A stretch of DNA of 64,000 bases from Gemmata massiliana (GTDB lineage Bacteria; Planctomycetota; Planctomycetia; Gemmatales; Gemmataceae), in contig HG799463.1 in NCBI GenBank assembly GCA_000531095.1, positions 475,527 through 539,526 of the forward strand. The letters run 5' to 3'. Every line of letters begins with the position of its first letter. Position 1 is the first letter of the stretch. Below are positions 9,285-18,237 of this stretch, piece after piece. The notes below the pieces were generated by a model. That model was not told where the DNA came from, made no database searches, and saw only the letters and a program-made list of their open reading frames with translations. The position numbers were made by a program, and so were the translations under genes.

Positions 9285-9686
9285 TTCGTTCCCCGCGCGC
9301 GAGCGAGCCGGCTCGGAGCACCCACCCGCTCGTTGGCACTCGCGGTTCGCCAAAAAGACTATCGTGAGTTGGCCGCTGTCGGTCGCCTTACTCGTGAGCG
9401 GGTGTTTCTGCGCTCGCGATTCCGTGATACTCCTGTATCGCATCGCACGCGGTCTCGCACGTGGCGAGGTCGGCTAAGCCCCGCACCGCCCACTTGAGTA
9501 CCGGCACGTCGCGTTCCACACCGGAACCCGCACACCCCCGCGCGCCGTATGTGCGATCGCGACGCACGTGGCGCACCAAAAGTTGTGGCGTGCGAGCCAC
9601 AAGCGGGTGTAGGATGTCGGCACAGCACTTGCTGTGATAGGCGGACGACAGCACTTCTTTCCCTACCGTCGCCCGGGAGCCGCATC
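9285..9686. other. Gene-free stretch
   Basis: No supported gene. A leftward frame at 9388-9654 lacks a ribosome-binding site and resembles no family I know. It presumably contains the promoter of the ribosome-associated factor gene. Confidence 0.45.
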
Positions 9687-10022
9687 ATGCACGTTGAAGT
9701 CAACACCGATACCCGCACCTCCGTCGACGCCACTGCCGCGACCGCTCGGATCGAGAGCGGGCTGGCCCGGTACCGCGAGCGCCTCACCCGCGTGGAAGCC
9801 CACCTCAGTGACGTGAACGGGCCGAAGGGCGGCCACGACATACGGTGCGCGCTAGAGGCCCGCCCCGCCGGGCACCAACCGCTCGCGGTGACGAACGAGG
9901 CCCACACCCCAGAGGACTCGGTGAAGGGCGCGGTCGAAAAGATGGGCCGGCTCCTGGAGCACACGTTCGGCCGGATCGACGACGCAAAGGGGCACACGTC
10001 GGCCAGCGGTTTGCCCACCTGA
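9687..10022 (+). CDS. HPF/RaiA-like ribosome-associated protein
   Basis: This 111-residue protein resembles the S30AE domain of hibernation-promoting factor / RaiA: MHVEVNTDTR at the start, then YRERLTRVEAHLSDVNG and VEKMGRLLEHTFGRI at the end. Such proteins bind the 30S decoding region and silence or protect ribosomes under stress. It lacks the long C-terminal dimerisation domain, so it is of the short type. The ATG at 9687 starts the domain; the frame is open further upstream without homology. A palindromic repeat begins nine bases after the stop codon. Confidence 0.75.
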   Translation: MHVEVNTDTRTSVDATAATARIESGLARYRERLTRVEAHLSDVNGPKGGHDIRCALEARPAGHQPLAVTNEAHTPEDSVKGAVEKMGRLLEHTFGRIDDAKGHTSASGLPT

Positions 10023-10030
10023 CCGAAGAA

Positions 10031-10147
10031 AGCCCGGGCTATTCTCGGTGACCCCTTCGGGGTCCAAGAACAATTACGGTATTTGCGCCTCGACGAAGCC
10101 AAGTGCCTTTGCGACCCCGAATGGGGTCACCGGAAATAGCCCGGGCT
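10031..10147. repeat. Large palindromic element, family 1, copy 2
   Basis: Arms 10031-10064 and 10113-10147 mirror each other (AGCCCGGGCTATT, then CGGTGACCCC). The loop is recognisably related to that of copy 1 at 2366-2525, sharing AACAA, TTTGCGCC and TGCCTTTG in the same order. A conserved loop argues for a mobile element rather than chance hairpins. Confidence 0.8.
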
Positions 10148-10201
10148 TTCAACCCCGGGCTGGCTGTGCGCGGTTCGCGCGACACGTCTTCAATCTTCAC
10201 G

Positions 10202-10537
10202 TTACCACCGGCGCCCGCGCCAACCGCCGTAATAGCGCGGCCCGCCGTAGTAGCCCGTGTACCCGCCGTAATACGCTGGATACGTCGGGTACGTGCGGTA
10301 CCCGGCCCATTGCCACGTCGAGTACGGGTTCGTCCACCCGTAAGAGTACGTGCGCAGACCGGGGTAGTTGTAGGCGTAGTTGTAAGAGTACGACGGGTAC
10401 GTGTAGCCCACCGGCGTCACATACGGGCTGGAGTTAACCGACGGGTACACGATGATCTGCGCTTTCGCGTCGTTCGCGGTACCCAGGGTGAAAGTCAGAG
10501 CGGCAGCAGCGGCCGCGGTCAGAAGTGATGCACGCAT
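10202..10537 (-). CDS. Secreted tyrosine-rich small protein
   Basis: A 111-residue protein with a clear Sec signal (SLLTAAAAAALTFTLGT, cleavage likely after AKA near residue 26). The mature part consists mostly of Tyr, Gly, Pro, Trp and Ser in short patterns such as YTYPSYSYNY and YYGG, ending GGWRGRRW. Low-complexity Tyr/Gly-rich exported proteins are common in planctomycetes and may be envelope or adhesive components. No catalytic motif. It stands alone between repeats. Confidence 0.75.
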   Translation of the reverse strand: MRASLLTAAAAAALTFTLGTANDAKAQIIVYPSVNSSPYVTPVGYTYPSYSYNYAYNYPGLRTYSYGWTNPYSTWQWAGYRTYPTYPAYYGGYTGYYGGPRYYGGWRGRRW

Positions 10538-11304
10538 GGTCGCCTTTCATTCAAACGGGCGAAATCGGGCGGCTGTAAAGCCTACCGATATAATCCGCAA
10601 CGCGCGTGCCACTCGGCGCCGGGAAGTCACGAAAAATCCGGTTATCGACGGGGAAGGGAAGAACCGCAGATGACGCGGATCACGCAGATCAGAGGAAACA
10701 GAGATTCAGGAGACAGAGGGGACAGATCAGACATCCGAACCGTGTTGCTTCACCCCCGTAGGGGCGGCCGCGTGTAGCCAGGGGTGAAGCAACGCGCAAC
10801 CCCTGGCGGGCTGCCACGTACCCCGGCGATCCAGGCCGAACGCGCCCGCCGGCGCCCCGCTTATCCCAGGTGAACCCATCACGTCTCGTTCGGTCAAGGC
10901 CGGATCGGTGCGATACCGGCGAAGCTAACATCTGCTAACAATTCGGCCGCACCGCGGACCATCGCAACCGACATTTCCGCGATCCGGCGCGTCGAGATTT
11001 TGTGCGCACGACCGTGAAGGCCCGTTTAAGCCCTCGCGCGCATTTTCGCGCCGGCGCGGAGGCGGCTCGCACGCGCTGTCTCGCCCGTAACGCCTACAGG
11101 GGAAATGGTTATTTCGTCTTCGCGGTAGCCAACTGTTTCACAACACGCAACAGGATCCACATTAGATTAACATATTAGAGAATAACATGCGTTATCCGAA
11201 TAAGGAAAAAGTAGAAAACGACATATGAGATGCGTGAGTTCGGTGTGTACAATCGCCACGCCGGTAAGAAGCCGGTGCCATTTCCACTACAGTGAGTGTC
11301 TCAC
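10538..11304. other. Gene-free stretch with partial palindrome and AT-rich island
   Basis: A partial copy of palindrome family 2 lies at about 10741-10811 (GTTGCTTCACCCCC through AGCCAGGGGTGAAGC, then CGCAACCCCTGG). A markedly AT-rich stretch at about 11150-11230 precedes the metalloprotease-like gene and is a plausible promoter region. No gene is supported. Confidence 0.55.
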
Positions 11305-12879
11305 ATGGATTCGCCTTTCGGTTTGCGCTCGCGCATCTCCCGCCTGCTGACGGCCCCGGTGCGGGAGCCGCGGCGCGCGCCCCGCGCCCGGCTGATGGCG
11401 GAGGCTCTGGAGGCCCGTGAGGTTCCGGCCCGGGTCAACTTCACGTTCGCCCTGGACGAGTCCGCGGGGAGCTTCGGACTCACGACCACGCAGCGGAACC
11501 TGTTCCTCACGGACCTCCAGGCCGCCGGCCAACTGTGGTCCGACCAGATCGCCGGGGCCGCGGCGAACCCGGTCACCCTGGAAGTGCGCGTGGTGCCGGC
11601 CGCGCTCGGGAGCAGCACCTACGCGAATTGCGGCCCGACCGCCCAGGTCGTGAGCGGGGGCGTGAGTGAGGCCGGGACACTGTACGAGAGCCGAACCGGG
11701 GTGGACCCGAACGGGGCCGTCTCGGACATCACGATGACGTTCAACACCGCGTACTTGCAGTCCAGCGCGAGTTTCCCGGTCGGCGCGTTCTTCGACCCGA
11801 GCGGGGCGGCCCGGACCGGGACCGTTCCCGCCGGGCAAGCGGACGTTATCAGCGTCGCGCTCCACGAAATGGGGCACGGGCTGGGGATCGTTAGTGCCCG
11901 AAATTCGAGCGGAGTGGTGCCCCCGGGTGTCGCGCCGACCACGTTCGACACCAAGATTTCCGGGACCGCGTTCGTCGGCGCCCAGGCTCAGGTGGTAAAC
12001 GGTGGAGCGGTCCCGCTGAGCGCCGATTACAGTCACCTCAACGTGTCCGGGGATCTGATGTTCCCGTCCATCGGGGGCGGGGTCCGGCGGTCGATCGGCG
12101 GGCTGGACACGGCCGTTCTCCGGGACCTCGGGTGGGCGCCGGTAATCACGGCCACGGCTGCCACGGCCAGCGCCACCTTCTCGTTAGATTCCGCTGGGAA
12201 CCTGTTCCGGCAGGCGGGCGGGACGACCACCCTCGTAGCACTGGCCATCACGGATATGGAAGTGGTTCAGGGGCAGTTGTTCGTGCGGAACGGCGGGAAC
12301 AACGTGTTCCGCTACAACGCGGCCGGCGGGTTCGATTTCATTGCCGCGTCCGTCCTGCAGATCGGGCAGGGGCTGAACCAGTTCTTCGTGCTCAACGGCG
12401 GGAACAACGTGTACCGCTACAACTGGAGCACAGGGGGCTTCGACCTGCTGGCCTCCGCGGTCCTGGAGATCGGCCAGGGGCAGGGCCAGTTCTTCGTGCG
12501 GAACGGCGGGAACAACGTGTTCCGGTACAACGCGGCCGGCGGGTTCGATCTGTTGGCTTCCGCGGTCGTGAAGATCGGGTCGTCCCAGGGCGACTTCCTC
12601 GTGCTCAACGGCGGGAACAACGTGTACCGGTACAACGGGAGCACCGGCGGGTTCGATCTCATTGCCACGTCCGTACTGGAGATGGAATCGTCCCAGGGGC
12701 AGGTGTTCGTGCGGAACAGCGGGAACGCCGTGTACCGGTACAGCGGTGGCGGGTTCGCCCTGTCGACCGTGAACATCATCGACATCTGGTCGTCCGGCGG
12801 GCTGTTCTACGTCAAGCGCAGCGACGGGGCCATCTTCCGGTACTCGCCCGGCCTGGGCGATTACATCCTATCCGCGTAG
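11305..12879 (+). CDS. Exported matrixin-like metalloprotease with beta repeats
   Basis: A 524-residue surface protein. Near the N-terminus it has the planctomycete export motif (LMAEALEAREVPA, about residues 32-44). A metalloprotease-like domain follows, with the zinc-binding helix HEMGHGLGIVSAR near residue 193; the third metal ligand expected after GLG (usually H or D) is not obvious. A downstream methionine-turn candidate is DLMFPSIGGG. The C-terminal third comprises about six repeats of some 40 residues, each containing a pattern like FVRNGGNNVFRYNAAGGFDL, probably a beta-propeller-like binding module. Start: ATG at 11305; a GTG nine bases upstream is also possible. A strong terminator follows. 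It may be a degraded or atypical peptidase. Confidence 0.82.
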   Translation: MDSPFGLRSRISRLLTAPVREPRRAPRARLMAEALEAREVPARVNFTFALDESAGSFGLTTTQRNLFLTDLQAAGQLWSDQIAGAAANPVTLEVRVVPAALGSSTYANCGPTAQVVSGGVSEAGTLYESRTGVDPNGAVSDITMTFNTAYLQSSASFPVGAFFDPSGAARTGTVPAGQADVISVALHEMGHGLGIVSARNSSGVVPPGVAPTTFDTKISGTAFVGAQAQVVNGGAVPLSADYSHLNVSGDLMFPSIGGGVRRSIGGLDTAVLRDLGWAPVITATAATASATFSLDSAGNLFRQAGGTTTLVALAITDMEVVQGQLFVRNGGNNVFRYNAAGGFDFIAASVLQIGQGLNQFFVLNGGNNVYRYNWSTGGFDLLASAVLEIGQGQGQFFVRNGGNNVFRYNAAGGFDLLASAVVKIGSSQGDFLVLNGGNNVYRYNGSTGGFDLIATSVLEMESSQGQVFVRNSGNAVYRYSGGGFALSTVNIIDIWSSGGLFYVKRSDGAIFRYSPGLGDYILSA

Positions 12880-12962
12880 TGCCGTAGCCCGCTGGTGTGC
12901 CCGCCGAGCGGGGTAGCACATCTGGGAGCGGGGCACGTCGCCCACGTGCTCTCGCTTCCAAG

Positions 12963-12998
12963 AGCCCCGGGCCGCGGAAGCATTTCCGGCCCGGGGCT
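12963..12998 (+). terminator. Intrinsic terminator after the metalloprotease-like gene
   Basis: A perfect 12-bp GC-rich stem (AGCCCCGGGCCG / CGGCCCGGGGCT) with a 12-base loop is followed by TTCCCTTTTC. It lies 84 bases after the stop codon. Confidence 0.8.
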
Positions 12999-13080
12999 TT
13001 CCCTTTTCTCCTACGGCTTCCGCGCCTTCTCTGTTTTTCGTCGTTTTTCCTTTCTCCTTTTCCCCTTTTGCCTTCTAACG

Positions 13081-13902
13081 CTACTCCCAGCCCTGGGCGG
13101 CTTCGGCGGCGAGGTCGCTGACCACGGCGACGAGCACCTCCAGCGCGGGCCACCGGTCCCCGGCGAGCGGGACGCCGTGGCGCGCGGCGATCCGCGACAG
13201 GTGCCCGCCGAGCGGCCCGGCGAGCAGCTCCGGCAGCGCGCCGGACTTCGCGGACTTGCTCAGGTACATGATCTGGCGGAACGAGCGCTGCATAACGGCC
13301 AAGGGCCGAGCCGGGTCCGGTTCGGGGACGCTCTGATCGTCGTGTGAAACGTCCGTTTCAGGTACCGGTGCGAACGTAGGGGCGGGCGCGGCGGCGACCG
13401 CCAGGTCACGCAGGATCTGGGTCTGGCTCACGCCCTCGGCCCGGGCGATCGCGCGGGTACTCTGACCCTCCTCTTTGGCCGCCATCACCCGGAGGATGCG
13501 CCCCGTGCGCGCGGCTTCCAGTTCCTCCACCGTGAGGTGCCGGCGCGCCAGGTTCAGGTCCAGGCACTCGGCGCGCGCGTCCTCGTCGGGCATGGCCCCG
13601 CGGTGCTGAACGGGCACGTCCAGGTCCAGTTCGGCGGCGATCTGGAGCCGGTTCGCGCCGTCGATGACGCACCGCGTGCCCCAGGTGGCGCTGTCGTAGG
13701 TCACGGCGCGGTTGAGCACCTTGTTGTGCCGCGAAATGCTGGTCCGCAGTTCCGTCAGTTCCAGCGGGCTGAGGGGCCGGAGCAACCCGGCGAAGGGCAG
13801 GTGAAAGGTCAGGTTCCCGAGTCGAACCGTTGGAACGGAGGCGTCTGGCACGAAGTAGGGTTCCTCTGGTGAAGGGGACAATGCTGCGGGTTGGAGGCTC
13901 AT
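13081..13902 (-). CDS. ParB/Spo0J-like DNA-binding protein
   Basis: This 273-residue protein has a ParB N-terminal domain (LRTSISRHNKVLN, then the G-x-x-R nucleotide-binding signature in DGANRLQIAAEL) and a helix-turn-helix (STRAIARAEGVSQTQILRDL, about residues 143-162). The C-terminus ends in a short helical region. ParB proteins bind centromere-like sites and act as CTP-dependent clamps; phage forms also act in replication or partition. No ParA lies beside it. It is the last gene in the leftward direction after the primase and is separated from it by an 800-bp repeat-rich region containing a 40-bp inverted repeat, which could be its target. Confidence 0.83.
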   Translation of the reverse strand: MSLQPAALSPSPEEPYFVPDASVPTVRLGNLTFHLPFAGLLRPLSPLELTELRTSISRHNKVLNRAVTYDSATWGTRCVIDGANRLQIAAELDLDVPVQHRGAMPDEDARAECLDLNLARRHLTVEELEAARTGRILRVMAAKEEGQSTRAIARAEGVSQTQILRDLAVAAAPAPTFAPVPETDVSHDDQSVPEPDPARPLAVMQRSFRQIMYLSKSAKSGALPELLAGPLGGHLSRIAARHGVPLAGDRWPALEVLVAVVSDLAAEAAQGWE

Positions 13903-14020
13903 CGGGAGGCGCGGGGGGCGCCAAAGCGTTGCGTGCGTGTTATTGCCAGGGGTACGTGGGTGTCCACCAGGGGTTGCGCGGGGTACCCGGGTTGCGCGAG
14001 GTCCGCCAGGGGTAGAGTCC

Positions 14021-14150
14021 GCCAGGGGTTGCGCGTTGCTCCACCCCTGGCTACAGGCCCGCGCCCCTACCGGGGCTCAAAACCACCAATGAAGCCCCGA
14101 ACGGGGCGGCCGTGAGTAGCCAGGGGTGAAGCGCATGCGCAACCCCTGGC
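14021..14150. repeat. Palindromic element, family 2, copy 1
   Basis: GCCAGGGGTTGCGC at the left end is mirrored by GCGCAACCCCTGGC at the right end. Internal arms CCACCCCTGGCTA and TAGCCAGGGGTG, and CCGGGGCT with AGCCCCGAACGGGG, pair in turn. A second full copy is at 23912-24038 and a partial one at about 10741-10811. Confidence 0.8.
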
Positions 14151-14180
14151 GGACATCCACACACCCCTGGGGCATAGATG

Positions 14181-14290
14181 CGCAACCCCTGACGCACTCC
14201 ACGCAACCCCTGGCGGACATCCAACGGGGCAACGACGCGCGCAACCCCTGGCGGACACCCACGCACCCGGGCAACCCCTGGCGGGCACTC
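14181..14290. repeat. Short direct repeats of CGCAACCCCTGG(C)
   Basis: Four near-identical occurrences of CGCAACCCCTGGCGG or its variant begin at about 14181, 14202, 14240 and 14270, spaced unevenly by 21-38 bases. They extend the right arm of the adjacent palindrome. Similar units in the other orientation lie before it (GTCCGCCAGGGG at 14001-14024). Confidence 0.65.
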
Positions 14291-14380
14291 GCGCACCCCT
14301 GCACCCCGGGCATACGGACAGATGGCGGAACCGGGATACGGGTTCTGGTTCGTCGAGAAATAAGGCCCGGTCGCGGGCGG

Positions 14381-14641
14381 GTGGTCAAGGCGGTCAGGGT
14401 GCGAAGGTGCGCTATGACCGCGCAAGTCGTGGCGCACATCCAACCGGGCAAGTGCGCGCAATTATGTATTTTCTAGATCGAATCGAGACTGATTGTATTC
14501 TTTGGTGAGCATACGGAAGGGCGCGGAGTGTTTCAGCAAATAGGAAACGCCCTGGTCACCTTGACCGCCCTGACCGGGCCTTGTGCCGCAACGACTTGCG
14601 CCGGTCATAGCGCACCTTCGCACCCTGACCGCCTTGACCAC
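14381..14641. repeat. 40-bp perfect inverted repeat with AT-rich spacer
   Basis: The 40 bases at 14381-14420 are the exact reverse complement of 14602-14641; beyond these the arms continue for about 16 bases with one indel and two mismatches. A third partial copy (ACCTTGACCGCCCTGACCGG) lies at about 14561-14580. The spacer contains an AT-rich patch (about 14461-14505) unlike its surroundings. The position between ParB and the primase-helicase suggests a replication origin or partition site; it could alternatively be a repeat element. Confidence 0.75.
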
Positions 14642-14710
14642 TTCCGTTGTTCGGAGGGAGTTCGTGGACGGCAGGTGGTTGGACGGTACTGGCGCCTGAA
14701 CCGCCCGGGA

Positions 14711-17398
14711 TCAGTCCTCATCATCCCCGCCCGGGGACCAGCCCGGGGTGTCGCGCCGGCGCCGGTCGTAGTCGACGAGTAGCGCGTCCGGGCGCCCCTC
14801 GGTCCAGGTCACCCCCACGTACATGTTGTGCCGCTCGCGCCCCTCTCGCGGGCGCGCCCGCTTGACCTCACGGAACACCTTGCGCAGCTCCCCGCCAAAA
14901 TTCCCGTCGGATAGGGGTAGGTAGCGCCGCTGGCGGCACCACTCCACATAGGCCGCGAACAGCTCCGTGGTCCTCAGTTGCGCGGTGGGCGCGGGCTTCA
15001 GGTGCTCGTCCAGGAACTGGCGGTGCGGGTTGCACAGTTCGCGGTGCTCGGCCTTCGCCGCTTCGCACGTTCGGGACGCCGTAAAGTGGCCCTGGCGGTA
15101 CAACCGGCACAGGCCGTCCAGTGCCCAGTTCAGGATGCCAGGTAGTTCGCCAGATGCCGCCCACCACTCCGGTTCGGACATCCCGCGCACGCGCTCGGAA
15201 TCAGATATCACCGCTGTGAACGGGACGAGCTGGTAGCGCCGCCAGACGCCCTCGGTGCGGTCCGCGAACCGAGGGAGGGTGTTCGTGAGGAGGAGCAGCC
15301 GGGCCGTGGGGCGCGTGTGGAGCGGGGTCTTGTTCTTGCGGTCGAAGCTCATGAGATCGCCGGACACGAAGCTCTTCAGTTTCGCCTCCGCGACCCGGTC
15401 CATTTCGCCCACTTCGGCTACTGCGTTCACCAGTTTCCCCAGCGTGCCGGCCAGCGCGAACCGCTCGCCGAACTCCTCCAGGGGCACGGAGGAATAGTTC
15501 CAGTCGCCCACCAGCGCGCGCAGCGCCGCCAGGAACGTGCTCTTGCCGTTGGACCCGTCCCCGGACAGGACGAAGAACGTCTGGAAGTGCGAATCGTACC
15601 GCAGCAGGTACCCGGCCATCTCTTGCAGAACGGCGACGCGCTCGGTGTCGCCGTCGGTGATGCGACCGAGGAACGCCTCGAATTTCGGGCACCGTGTGCC
15701 CGGCTCGAACTTCACCGGTAGCGCCGCCGGCGTGAAGAACAGGGGCGTGGCCGGTAGAACGGTCGCTGTTCCGCTCGCGAGAAGTTCGGCCACGTCGATC
15801 AGCCCGTTCGCGCAGGCGATGTACTCGCGCTGGGGAGCGACGGGGCGCAACCGGGGGATGCGCCCGGGCTGCGGGGCATCGGCGGCTGTGAGCATCAGGG
15901 GCCAGGTCGTGTCCCCGTCCAGGTGGCACATGGACGCGGCCGCATGGATCGCGTTGCCCACCTTTCGGCCGTCCAGCTTCACCACCTTGGGGCGCGCGTT
16001 CCGGCGCCCGTCGGCCTCCCAGTTCGCCACGGCCACACGGTGATCGGCCTCGCACTCCTCGCGCAAAATGGTCCAGGCGCGCTTGCTGAAATCGTCGTCG
16101 GTCACGGTCACGTAGCGCCCGCGCTTCCACTCCCACCACTCGGCCCGGTGGTAGATCAGTGTGGGCAGATCCCCGATTCGGGGAACGAGCAACCGGCCCA
16201 GTCGGTGCGGGTCGAGGAAGTCTTCGTGGACGGGGTCTTGGGGCGGGGGCGCTTCGGGCGCGTCCGGGGCTTTCGTTGCGGGGCTGGTTCTTGTGGAACG
16301 GGCCTCTGTGGGCCTGGGAATTGGGGCGCGCCGAGGTGGGCCGTAGCCCTCCGTCCGGAGCCGTTCGGCGAGTGCGGCGAAGTTGTTGCCGTGTTCCAGC
16401 GCGGCGCGGAGCTGGCTCGGGTTCAGGCCGCGGTGGTCCGGGATGCCGGCCGCGTCGGTGAACCCGTAGAAGATGGGCACGCCCGACACGAGCATCAGGT
16501 TCCCGCTCTTGTCCCCGTTCTTGCCGGGGCGCCGGAAGTCCCAGCGCGGCCCGCGCCGGCCCGCGGGCTCCCACCGGTGGGCCTGGAGCAGCGCGGCCAT
16601 TGTTTCCATTGTTTGGGAGCGATTGAACGACGCGAACACGTCCTCGGCGGGCGCCTGGGTAGGGACGGGGGCGCGGGGCGCGGGCGGATTCGGGTTATAG
16701 GTCAGGGCCGCGTCGGGGATCAGCGACGCGGGTTCGCCCGTTAGACCCAGGACGTGTTCGACAGCGCTCGCGCCTTCGAGCCAGCCGGCGCCGGACCAGA
16801 CGCGCGGCCAGAAGTCGCGCGCGTGGTGGCGCCCGATGAGCCGGAGCCAGTTCCCGAACTTGGTCGAACCGTCGAGCGTGGCCTGCTTGGGGAACACCTC
16901 CGGTGGCCGGGGGAACCCGAATTCCCCGGCCCGGCGCACGAGCCAGCGCCCGAACGCGAACAGGACCGGCCCCTCCACCGGGTCCGCGAACAGCGCGCGC
17001 AGGTGGTACCCGCCGGTGCCGTTGGACTCGCTGAGGAGCGGGGCGAACCCGAGCGCGCGGAGGTCGTCGTACAGGGTTCGCGCGAACCGCTCGTTGACCG
17101 CGGGGTCGGTGGGGGTACCCGGGTGGGCGTCGATGTCGACCCCGACCCACTTCCCGGCCCCGTCCGTGCCCAGCGCGTGCAGCCCGATGACGTCCGCCGT
17201 GCCGCGTGCGCGGAAGTGCCGGGCGAGCAGCTCGTGGTTCACGAACCCGGGGCTCGGGCCTTTGACGGGGCGCGTGGTCCGGTGGACGCCCCCGGTATCG
17301 ACCCAGCACCCGCCGCAGCGGTCGGTTCGGTTCACGATGCGCAGCGCGGCCCAGCGCGCGAGGTCGTCCGCGCGCGCGTGCCAGGCGATGGTAGTCAC
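14711..17398 (-). CDS. Phage/plasmid primase-polymerase with D5/P4-type helicase
   Basis: An 895-residue two-part replication protein. The N-terminal archaeo-eukaryotic primase-like domain shows the catalytic D-x-D (VGVDIDAH, residues 86-92), the conserved histidine (GGYHLRALF) and a CGGC pair near residue 28. The C-terminal D5/P4-type superfamily 3 helicase has Walker A GDGSNGKST, a sensor strand LLLLTNTLPRF and FADRTEGVWRR. It would prime and unwind DNA at the element's origin. Start: GTG at 17398, or TTG at 17407 which has GGAGAA at better spacing; the open frame beyond that runs into a 56-bp palindrome and is not coding. It is downstream of the three small genes reading from the 18.6-kb promoter. 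Confidence 0.9.
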   Translation of the reverse strand: MTTIAWHARADDLARWAALRIVNRTDRCGGCWVDTGGVHRTTRPVKGPSPGFVNHELLARHFRARGTADVIGLHALGTDGAGKWVGVDIDAHPGTPTDPAVNERFARTLYDDLRALGFAPLLSESNGTGGYHLRALFADPVEGPVLFAFGRWLVRRAGEFGFPRPPEVFPKQATLDGSTKFGNWLRLIGRHHARDFWPRVWSGAGWLEGASAVEHVLGLTGEPASLIPDAALTYNPNPPAPRAPVPTQAPAEDVFASFNRSQTMETMAALLQAHRWEPAGRRGPRWDFRRPGKNGDKSGNLMLVSGVPIFYGFTDAAGIPDHRGLNPSQLRAALEHGNNFAALAERLRTEGYGPPRRAPIPRPTEARSTRTSPATKAPDAPEAPPPQDPVHEDFLDPHRLGRLLVPRIGDLPTLIYHRAEWWEWKRGRYVTVTDDDFSKRAWTILREECEADHRVAVANWEADGRRNARPKVVKLDGRKVGNAIHAAASMCHLDGDTTWPLMLTAADAPQPGRIPRLRPVAPQREYIACANGLIDVAELLASGTATVLPATPLFFTPAALPVKFEPGTRCPKFEAFLGRITDGDTERVAVLQEMAGYLLRYDSHFQTFFVLSGDGSNGKSTFLAALRALVGDWNYSSVPLEEFGERFALAGTLGKLVNAVAEVGEMDRVAEAKLKSFVSGDLMSFDRKNKTPLHTRPTARLLLLTNTLPRFADRTEGVWRRYQLVPFTAVISDSERVRGMSEPEWWAASGELPGILNWALDGLCRLYRQGHFTASRTCEAAKAEHRELCNPHRQFLDEHLKPAPTAQLRTTELFAAYVEWCRQRRYLPLSDGNFGGELRKVFREVKRARPREGRERHNMYVGVTWTEGRPDALLVDYDRRRRDTPGWSPGGDDED

Positions 17399-17466
17399 GG
17401 GTGTCAAAACGCCGGTTCTCCATAGGTTCCCGGGGCGCGTGGGTTCCCAGGGTGCGTATTGCAGCG

Positions 17467-17505
17467 GCGCCACCCGCCGCCCGTGCGGGCGGGGTTCGCC
17501 CGTGC
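17467..17505. repeat. Short interspersed GC repeat (one of four)
   Basis: The pattern GCGCCACCCGCCGCCCGTGC followed by GGGCGGGGTTCGCCCG recurs with small changes at about 20767-20812, 23730-23775 and 24088-24130. All copies are intergenic. It contains a short hairpin (GCCCGTGCGGGC). Confidence 0.6.
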
Positions 17506-17509
17506 GTCC

Positions 17510-17565
17510 GTGGCACAGGCCTCTGGCCTGTGGAGGCGCCTCCACAGGCCAGAGGCCTGTGCCAC
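17510..17565. repeat. Perfect 56-bp palindrome, family 3, copy 1
   Basis: Each 28-base half (beginning GTGGCACAGGCCTCTGGCCT) is the exact reverse complement of the other, with no loop. A second copy with a 9-base loop lies at 42208-42262. It sits in the 200-bp space between the Zn-ribbon gene and the primase and could affect transcription through the operon. Confidence 0.85.
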
Positions 17566-17599
17566 CCAACCAAAAGCGCGCTCGCCAGAACCGCCGCGG

Positions 17600-17836
17600 T
17601 TAGTCCTGGAACGCATCTTCGAGCGCGCGGACCGCGTTCTCGAACGCGGGGTCGTCCTCGTCGTCGTGGCACGGGCGCTCGCGGAACGTGGCCGGCGGGT
17701 CGAACCGGGGCGGCGCCCAGTGTACGACCCGGTCCGTGACGCAGACGGGGCAGCGCCAGATCTCCGTACCGTTGGGATCGACACACACGAGCACGCGGGG
17801 GTGGTTGCAGCGGTTACTGGTGGCGCGCTGGGACAC
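17600..17836 (-). CDS. Small zinc-ribbon-like protein
   Basis: A 78-residue protein with four potential metal ligands in order: CNHPRVLVC and CPVC, separated by DPNGTEIWR. This suggests a compact zinc ribbon. The C-terminal half is acidic (DDEDDPAFENAVRALEDAF). The GTG at 17836 was chosen because AAGGAG stands at good spacing; the frame is open further upstream with a composition unlike protein. It lies in the leftward early operon between the acidic protein and the primase, as small replication-accessory proteins often do. Function unknown. Confidence 0.6.
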   Translation of the reverse strand: MSQRATSNRCNHPRVLVCVDPNGTEIWRCPVCVTDRVVHWAPPRFDPPATFRERPCHDDEDDPAFENAVRALEDAFQD

Positions 17837-18016
17837 GGCACACTTCTCCTTCGGTGCGGGAATCGGGACGTCGGGGTAAGAGAAGGGGACTTCGGTGAAG
17901 AGAAGGGGTGAAATGGTGAGCGGGTGAAGGGGTGAGAAAAACGGCTCGTTTCGCCTACGTTTTTGTCTTTTCACCCGTTCACCCTTTCAGACTCTCACCC
18001 CTTCAGGCAAGAAGGG

Positions 18017-18175
18017 TTACTCGTCGTCGAAGTCGTCGGCGCCGTCTTCACTCATGTCCTGGCGCTCGATGATTTCGTCGGTGATCGTGTCGAGCAATTC
18101 GTCGAAGTCGTCGGCGCCCAGATCGTCGGCCGCCTCATCGAGCAATTTCGTGATCTTACGCTGGTACTCGTCCAC
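18017..18175 (-). CDS. Very acidic small protein
   Basis: A 52-residue protein starting at GTG 18175, with CGGAG eight bases upstream. About a third of the residues are Asp or Glu (DEAADDLGADDFDELLDTITDEII), and the predicted structure is helical. Small acidic early phage proteins often act as DNA mimics or bind host enzymes, but nothing here proves that. It lies between the DUF1580 and Zn-ribbon genes on the same strand. Confidence 0.5.
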   Translation of the reverse strand: MDEYQRKITKLLDEAADDLGADDFDELLDTITDEIIERQDMSEDGADDFDDE

Positions 18176-18237
18176 GGTTCGGTCTCCGGGGTTGGGGATG
18201 GGGACAGGGACGGGTGTTGAGACACTGGGGCGCCCCG

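Noticed and set aside
9388-9654. Leftward 88-codon open frame
   Set aside because: No ribosome-binding site, Arg/Cys-rich composition and no family resemblance; long chance frames are common at this GC content.
10689-10931. Leftward 80-codon open frame
   Set aside because: It crosses a partial palindromic repeat and shows no homology or ribosome-binding site.
14181-14290. Possible CRISPR array or iterons in the CGCAACCCCTGG repeats
   Set aside because: Spacing is irregular and the unit is the arm of palindrome family 2 found elsewhere, so they are not specific iterons or CRISPR repeats.
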